This document shows, one piece after another, positions 57,401 through 64,000 of a stretch of DNA of 64,000 nt. Below the pieces are notes generated by a model. That model did not search any database, was not told the origin of the DNA, and saw only the letters and a program-made list of their open reading frames with translations. The translations under genes were made by a program, and so were the position numbers. Source of the DNA: Loripinus fragilis. Its lineage: Eukaryota; Mollusca; Bivalvia; Lucinida; Lucinidae. Position 1 is the first letter of the stretch; every line of letters begins with the position of its first letter. The stretch is taken from the NCBI GenBank assembly GCA_964019695.1, contig OZ026517.1, positions 53,003,672 to 53,067,671 of the forward strand, in the 5' to 3' direction.

Positions 57401-58916
57401 GGCTTGGTAGTTCTTGAGAATTTCAGGGGATCCGGTCCAGTTTTGCTAAGAAATTCTATGTTTTTGTGATTTTTCAGGTGGGGGTCCGGACCCCCTGTCC
57501 CCCCTCTGGATCCGCGTATGGGACCGGACTATGTCTACACTTTTTGAGATATACTGAAAACCCATTTTATCGTGCGCATCGGCCCTTGTACGACACTTTG
57601 CGTACTTTCTATAGATCGACAAGTAGAGAGAGAGAGATGCGTGTTCTTTTTGAATTTAGTGATTTTATTACCTCAGAGAGTTGGTCTACGTATTTCAAAG
57701 ATGCAAAAAATTTTGATCGACGAGATGTCCTTGAGTGACTTTATTATTTTATAAACAGCATTTGCGCAGATGGAGAGCAAGCGAAAAGCGTTTTGGTTTT
57801 CTGAAGGAAGAACAAAAGTGTAGCGATTCATCGGTAGTCCGAGGTTAAATAAGTGGACTTTTACGACTTGTAAGTAAATTGAGTGACATAACATGCACGT
57901 GCCTGGCTCTCGACTTAGCAATTACCGCACGCGCTGGACATTTTACTGACTCACTCCGCAAGAATTTAGCGGCGATTGAAAAGAAACATGAGTATACAGA
58001 TATCGCAGAATCATATCGCCGTGTTTTCAAAACGTTTCTACCACATTTTTACATGCATATATACCGTTTTTGCTCATGATAAAGACCACATTCTAAAATT
58101 ACGAACACTAGCACTTTTTCTGAAACGTAATTTCTAAAATTACGAACAGCGGAAAAAATAATTATTTTTTAGTGTTCGAACTTTTAGAACATTTACCGTA
58201 ATCAAAATTTCAAAAACGTCTAATTTTTCAAGATTTTGCACGTTGTTACAATAGACTCAAATTGCTTCTAACATGTAATACAATCAAACGCACATACTGT
58301 TTTGATAAAATTAAGTGATACGTATAATGTATGTTGCCATGGCAACAGCTGTGCACATGGACTACACACTTCCTTGAAAACAGGATACCTCATTTCAAAT
58401 GCTTTTGTAAACACGAGATGTGCGTATGTGGGCTATTTGTATAGTCAATGCAATTTCATACACATCAAATTTACAGAAACATGAAGCATTCCTGAAATAT
58501 TGCTCCTAGCGTCTTTGTACTAGTGTCACATGTTAACACAGTGGCGATGATGTCAGAACGCCATTAACAACGTTAAGTGATGTCTTGTTTAAAATGCATC
58601 ATATATACGAGTTTAAACGCTCCTATCTTTGTTATTTGTAAAGATAATCTCTTTAAATTTTCTGTAATTGTTCACAACATCTAGGTCTATCTCACTTATG
58701 ACTTTTATTGCGAGAAGGTCCCTTTTATCAGATCTTGGCTCATTTGTATTTGAAACTCTTAAATGAGCTAGACCCAGGGTGTGTACGTCTCCTGACAATG
58801 AAATATAGGTCAAGGTCAAATATTAATATTGAGGATATATTAACAATTCTCTGATGATGATATCACAGTAGCCATAGCCTATTTTGATGCACATGACATT
58901 GTTCTTTAAAGTCATT

Positions 58917-59105
58917 GCATGTTGGGTAATTTTTAATGCTTTTGTTGTAGTCTGCTGACTTTATCCATCTTTTTCAAAAAGTTCTTTCAGCAGCACTATT
59001 AGAGTGTCGTTTGTTTAGATCCAGATCAGTACTGATGTTCTGTTTGTTGGTCCTGAACTAGGTAAAGGTTATCAGCAGATGACAAAAGTTCCCACTTGCA
59101 CTTAA
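58917..59105. mobile_element. Family F MITE
   Basis: GCATGTTGGGTAATTTTTAATGC, TTTCAGCAGCACTATTAGAGTG, GATCCAGATCAGTACTGATG and GCAGATGACAAAAGTTCCC. Confidence 0.83.
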
Positions 59106-59134
59106 AATGTTTTGTATGAAATTGACTTTAAGTC

Positions 59135-59375
59135 AGACAGTTAACATTAGCCCTTATCCAGCCAATATTACTTTGTCCTGAAAATGGTGTCTGCTTTTCA
59201 AGTCTGCTGCAAATATCCAAGTGCACTTCAGACTAGATTTGATCATGGAAGTAAACACTATGAGCCCTGATCAGAATGCTTCCTAGGAAGCAGTCTGATC
59301 TGGGTCCATATTGTTTGAAAGAACATAAGCAGAAGAGATAGCAGACAACAAAAGTCGTGACTGGTGGGAAAAGGG
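59135..59375. mobile_element. MITE with GATCAG hairpin core
   Basis: TTAGCCCTTATCCAGCCAAT start and GGTGGGAAAAGGGTTA end; core GAGCCCTGATCAGAATGCTTCC/GGAAGCAGTCTGATCTGGG. Same family as 2143-2397, opposite orientation. Confidence 0.85.
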
Positions 59376-59944
59376 TTAGGTTAAATCCCAATCGGAACTG
59401 CACCAGACAACAAATTTTGGAATGTCTTTTGTGGAAAATAAGGCTTGCTGATTCATGTGAATCATCTGCAAGCACAAAAATTACATCTAATATTAAGACT
59501 TATCATACATTATAACGTCTGGTAGTAAAATGACGCCATCTATTAGAATAGATATACCATTTAATAGTGGCTTACACATTTACTGTAGTAACATAATGTT
59601 ATGACATCATTATTGAAGTTGTGTATATAATAACGAAATTGTAACATTTTCACACAAAAATGTGATTTCAAAGTTATTCGACAGCATCAGACAAATAGAA
59701 TCTAACATTCGTGTTCCTGTATTATTGAGCATAAAACCTGTTTGGAAAAAGTGATAAAATGCGCCACAAGCTAACTCTTCTCAACTAATTTAATAAATTC
59801 AATAATACAGGAGCACTAATGTAAGATTCTCTGTCTATTTTGGTTAAGCAGGAGCAAATGTTGTCTGCAGCCTGGTCTGCAGCAGCCTGTTTTAGTGACA
59901 CTGGGTTTCTGCCATTATGACGATTTCAGTTAAATAATGATTAC

Positions 59945-60093
59945 CACTGTTGCCGCTGGACGGTCTAGAAGAGATATGAGCTCTCTGGAATTTCTCAGTA
60001 GCCTCATTTTGTTTCTCTCTTCTTTTAGCAAGAATATGCTGTCGTCTCTTTTCTTCCTTTTCTGCCTCAGTCTTTCTCTTTACAGCAAGGGCT
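59945..60093 (-). CDS. CEP126: CEP126-like, first visible exon (conserved N-terminal coiled coil)
   Basis: This exon encodes visible residues 1-50 plus the first base of residue 51. It is a highly charged helix (KRKTEAEKEEKRR...) ending in ATEKFQRAH. As I remember human CEP126, a 39-residue stretch here aligns without gaps and about half the residues are identical, including TEKFQRAH; this is the main basis for the name. CEP126 is a centrosome, pericentriolar and ciliary-base protein needed for microtubule anchoring and ciliogenesis in vertebrates; the same role here is inferred. The acceptor reads CTATTTCAG before 60093, and the donor after 59945 is GTAATC. The exon starts with the third base of an Arg codon and ends in phase 1, which fits the next exon. 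The preceding exon and the start codon were not found. Confidence 0.87.
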
Positions 60094-60215
60094 CTGAAAT
60101 AGAAAATAGGAAATACAGTACAGTCCCTTTGCAAAACAACAAATTAACACAGATTTGATATAAATTTACACAGATTTGGATATATAATGCAGTCATTTTG
60201 CAGAACACAAATATT

Positions 60216-60454
60216 TGAGCCGTGACATGTGGTTTCCAACAATGTGGCATGTTGACAAGTGTAGACTCAAACGAGCCTGTGCAGCCTCCTTTTTAGCTTA
60301 GAAACTCCAAATGATGTTCTGTCAGTAGCCTTAGAGTAATAAAATATTCAAGCAACTAGCAAAGGCTCTGATCAAACTGCGCCAATGCGCAGGCTGGTCT
60401 GAGCCTTTGCTGGTGGCACATACCACATTGTTGGAAATCTCATGTTGCGGCTCA
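60216..60454. mobile_element. Family A MITE
   Basis: TGAGCCGTGACATGTGGTTTCC and GGAAATCTCATGTTGCGGCTCA ends. It sits inside remnants of the CAGTACAGTCCCTTT element (60116-60590). Confidence 0.92.
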
Positions 60455-61109
60455 TTTTTACAATGAAATTTTACAAGGGAATTTTAGGAAAATGACCATG
60501 TAATGGTTTCTTTGTAAAATTGATAGACTTATAATGCGGTCCAAATCCTATGGAACCCAAACATTGCATTATAAAGATATATATAGAGTTCCATGAAATC
60601 TTGATAATTAAACATAATTGAGCACTTTAAATATATTTGACCTTTGAAACCCTCCTTCCCCGCCAAGTGGTCAGGGGACAGGGTATCTTAAGCCATTATG
60701 AGTATGAAGTTGACAGATACAATCCTTTTTGGCAAATATGTAGTTCATTAACCAAGAAGCTAATATGTGTTTATTTGGACTTATTAAGTCAAGAGAGGTA
60801 ACTCAAATGTTAATTCAACAGATGTCATAGAAAGTCAACCCAGTTATAATCATTTATACCAAGAATAAAATAAAATCTGACCAATGGCTACATAAGGACA
60901 AAGTTGCATATGGGAGTTGCATATTCTATCAAAAGCAATAACTCTAGTGTTAACCCTTATATATATACTTCCAATATTTTTGTTTTGCATGTTACGTTTG
61001 CTGCATATATTTAAGTCCACTTCAGACTATAATTTTGATTATCATGGCAATAAACACTACAAGCCCTAATCTTGAGTCCATAATTTGTTTGCAATATAAG
61101 CTACCTAAG

Positions 61110-61297
61110 TACTGTCGTGCCAACCAAGAGTGACAGTGATGTAATAGTTTGTTTACAATTGTTAAGTAAAACATTAACTTGTACACTCCACTTTTGCTAA
61201 TGCGAATCGATAAATCACTTGTGTATCAATCCTATCCTGTGGATATATCGATTCTAAGTCCTTGACATCACTGTCACTCTTGGCTTGCAGGACAGTA
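61110..61297. mobile_element. Family C MITE, internally deleted
   Basis: TACTGTCGTGCCAACCAAGAG and CTCTTGGCTTGCAGGACAGTA ends; most of the right half of the palindrome is missing. Confidence 0.88.
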
Positions 61298-61683
61298 CAT
61301 ATAATAAGTAGAGGAGAGAGCAGACTATAAAAGTTGTGACTCCAGGTTGTGACCCACCATGGTAATTATAAATACACGTGTAAAATAATTCAGCAGGAAG
61401 AATGATGTAAAACAAAATACATGTAACCAATATTATGTGTGATACCTTAATGTCATGTACTTTCTGAGGCTATGTCCATTATCCTTCATGTCCCCTCATG
61501 CAAGCGCTGGCAGACCAAAATATATCACAAGCTCACAAGTCACAATAAATAACAACTTCTTGCGGCTATGAAATCTTTTTCTATCCTAGTGAATCTTTTA
61601 TATATATATAAAGTCCACTCATTTACCAGCATAGTACATATTCAGCTAATCAATTCCTGGTTACCATTTTTATAAAACATATA

Positions 61684-61922
61684 TGAGCCGTGACATGTGA
61701 TTTCCAACAATGTGGTATTTTGACATGTGTAGACTCAGACGAGCCTGTGCAGCCTCCTCTTAAGGTTAGAAACTCCAAATCATGTTCTGTTAGTATCTTA
61801 ACAGTCATAGAATATTTAAGCGACCAGCAAAGGCTCTGATCAGTCTGCGCATATGCGCAGGCTGGTCTGAGCCTTTGCTGGTCGCACATACCACATTGTT
61901 GTAAATCTCATGTCTTTGCTCA
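61684..61922. mobile_element. Family A MITE
   Basis: TGAGCCGTGACATGTGATTTCC and GTAAATCTCATGTCTTTGCTCA ends with a perfect CTGCGCATATGCGCAG centre. Confidence 0.93.
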
Positions 61923-62529
61923 TAAGTAACTATTTAACATTAACACTATATTTGATGTAAAGAAAATGCTTCCTCCTGTTTAAATCACAAGAATTAGCAC
62001 AGAAACAGTTATCCATTTTCTTAATTCACCAAAAAACCTTTATGAGGCAATTAAAATGAACGCCACTGACATTTATACATTATCATCCCAAAAAATATTT
62101 TTCAAAATGATTTTAGGGAAAGTTTTAACTCCAAATTCATTCATTCACGAATTGCAAAGTACATGTAACATATTCATAACATCAAGTATTTGGATGATTA
62201 ATTCATTTCTCATAATACATGTTCTTATACTAAAATTTGAATGAGTCCATTTTAACAACCTGATCATGCATGTAAAAATCAGATTTGGAATGGCAAATAG
62301 TGTACATGCCAATCAGACTGCAGTCTGTTCTTTTTTTATGCTGTTTCCTTCGGTCTACCTGTCTGGATAATAAGGGTATTAAATGCATTTATTCATCCAT
62401 TCAATTAAATAATTCACTGAATCTAAACCCAGAGAAACTTTTCTTTACTTTTAAAAGAAAAAACATGAGAAGGCATTTCTACTGTGAAAATGAGCTTTTT
62501 GGGTTCTGATAAGCAAAAAAATAATCCTA

Positions 62530-62690
62530 AAATTGTGAATATTTTCTTATCTGCAGTATATATAATAAGTTTTGGCTGCTCAATAGAACCATCTCATTGA
62601 GACAGTTCTTTTGAGTACACACAACATATGTTTTGGTTCAATAATAAGATTTTTTATTCAACACTGCCTCTTTTCTGGTGTCCAGTAAAG
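62530..62690. mobile_element. Family B MITE
   Basis: GGCTGCTCAATAGAACCATCTC and GAGACAGTTCTTTTGAGTAC arms with ATATGTTTTGGTTCAATAATAAG. Confidence 0.85.
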
Positions 62691-64000
62691 TAATATACTC
62701 AATAGCATATTCGAAATGTATTCAAAGTGAAAACCTACCGATGTGAATATTTCATGAATGGAATGAGAATAATAAAGTCATTGCAAACCTTTTCTTCAGT
62801 TTCTATTTATCTAAGTCAAAAACAGATTTGAACCTATACTTTATTTATACAGAACTCAGAACTTTTGTTTAATATGTTTATTTTCACCATTCTATATGTA
62901 TTGATTGGTTGAAGCTATTATGACCCAGTCAATTTAATTTCAGTCATATAGAGCTGTTGGTATAACATATTGTGGGACTGCAAGAATTCAGTACAATTAC
63001 CATACCTACTCTAATAAGAGCACACATGAACTCTTTGGCCATCCTTAAAAAATTGTTTGCTGTCACCCGACTCATAATTTTCCAGGTGAGTAGGACTAGG
63101 TAGGTATTTTTTTAACCGATTTGTTAAAACGACATTAAAAATAGAGAAAAAAATGTCATAAATTAGAATAACAATAATTAATTTCCAAAACTGCCAAAAT
63201 GGTTTTGGGGTAATAGGTTGCTTTCACCTGTGACAGCAAAAACATATTCTTTTTAAGATGACCTTTCCATGCTAGTGGCGACCTTTCTATGCTAGTGACC
63301 ACTTTTGTCATCTCATGATAACCTCTGTAAACAGCTTGGACCAAGATCAGGACTGACAGAATGTTGCATGGGAGCACAGAGGCGCAGTGGTAGAAGAGGG
63401 GTTTCATGTTTATTTGAACAAATTTGAAAATGCCGTTTGTCAGTGATTTCTCGTTGTATTTGGTAATAATTGATTTCTATGGGTTAGTCTGATCTCTAGA
63501 AATACGCAGTCATCAAGAAAACAGTATTTTATCTTTATTTTCTGGTTTGAAACAGTCTCTAAAGATGAGTAGTCAAATTTTAAGCATTAAAAAAATGCTG
63601 TTTTAAACGAAATGTACTAAATCTTTCTCCAACAATTTCTAAAAAAATGTGAAGTTTTACTCTTGGAACCTTTTGTATATTGTACATAAATAATTATAGT
63701 ATGTTCTGGTAGAAAATAAAGCATTCCAGTTGAATATTTTCTTTTTTGAAGCAACTTGAACATCTAATTTTAGGGTTTACAGTTTTCATATCAACACTAA
63801 ATTGTATGCAAAATACTAAAATGCAATATTTGGCGATCAGTTTTATCTGTCATAGATACTTAAAATATCTAAAAAATTGATTCCGCTGTAAGATTTGAGA
63901 ATTTGCTTTTCAAATTTCTTACAAGACACATTTTATACATGAGATACCCATTTTGGCATTTTTATGGAAGAACTTATTAAGTCCAGTTGCCAAGCAAAAA
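62691..64000. other. 5' intron stretch, no exon recognised
   Basis: AT-rich. No minus-strand segment resembles the expected upstream CEP126 helix (a run like RNRARKYF...NRRKKA). Near 63395-63450 there is a possible scrap of a SINE head (GGAGCACAGAGGCGCAGTGG). Confidence 0.5.

Larger units (their letters stand above)
54377..58200. mobile_element. 3.8 kb TIR element with subterminal repeats
   Basis: TACGGTAAATGTTCTAAAATTTCG and GAACTTTTAGAACATTTACCGTA are inverted. TCTAAAATTACGAACAC recurs near 54409, 54499, 58091 and 58133, as subterminal repeats. The interior holds two GA microsatellites, a family A MITE and a GGGCC hairpin, with more CpG than the surrounding introns. No transposase was recognised. 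An exon-like segment is at 55297-55431. Confidence 0.8.

Noticed and set aside
26542..61889. Similar short ORFs (SVKLLTEHHLEFLSLKGGCTGSSES...) in at least seven places
   Set aside because: They are one frame of the family A MITE read in different copies; similarity follows from repeat DNA identity. Several copies have stops or indels and none has splice or start context.
62739..62800. Possible upstream CEP126 exon (minus, ending MKYSH with donor GTAGGT)
   Set aside because: The donor and phase would fit, but the peptide upstream (FIILIPF) does not look like the expected charged helix and the acceptor is poor.
63003..63045. Minus-strand open stretch ending at GTATGG
   Set aside because: The translation (AKEFMCALIR) has no resemblance to the family and its phase does not fit the next exon.

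Overview
The window is animal nuclear DNA, AT-rich and packed with small DNA transposons, hairpin repeats and tRNA-derived SINEs. The repeat types suggest a bivalve mollusc. They include SINEs ending in a CAAACAAA tail, Helitron-like elements with central tandem repeats and 'acggacgg' ends, and many palindromic MITEs. That placement is inferred from repeat style; no species marker is visible. No bacterial, phage or CRISPR feature is present.

One protein-coding gene is recognisable. It lies on the minus strand, and ten consecutive exons can be chained from 60093 down to a stop codon at 27853. All nine junctions have GT/AG sites and compatible phases (2-1-0-1-0-0-1-1-1-1 in transcript order), and together they encode 1,248 visible residues. 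The first conserved segment contains ATEKFQRAH. A later segment has GILKK...RDSLEIT followed by KKNVRF. These match centrosomal protein CEP126 (KIAA1377) as I remember it, so I call the gene a CEP126-like orthologue. Its start codon and first exon(s) are not found in the window; they probably lie beyond 64000 or are too short to recognise. In this protein two GILK motifs and one KNVRF motif form a typical protein phosphatase 1 docking layout.

Layout: 1-27852 lies downstream of the gene and is almost entirely repeats. It holds a 4.6 kb TIR element (10359-14995), a Helitron-like tandem-repeat element (17749-19427) and a nested pair of TIR elements (22448-24690). From 27853 to 60093 are the CEP126-like exons and introns. 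The introns contain a long-TIR mariner-type element (30602-31616), a second Helitron-like array element (32638-34252), a TTAA-flanked element with a degenerate Tc1/mariner copy inside it (40656-42792), a pogo-like element (50605-51878) and a 3.8 kb TIR element (54377-58200). The last of these carries an exon-like segment. From 60094 to 64000 is probably 5' intron sequence.

Repeat families are given working names: family A (about 240 bp, TGAGCCG ends), family B (hairpin with AACCAAAACATATGTT arms), family C (TACTGTCCTGCC ends), family D (TACAGTAAAACCTGT ends), family E (TCACACTGGA ends), family F (CATGCTGGGTAA start), family G (hAT-like GGGGCGGATCC ends), family H (short GATCAG-rich hairpins), SINE-1 and SINE-2. 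The strongest observations are the PP1-docking module, the tight packing of transposons against almost every splice site, and two separate duplications of exon starts next to MITEs.
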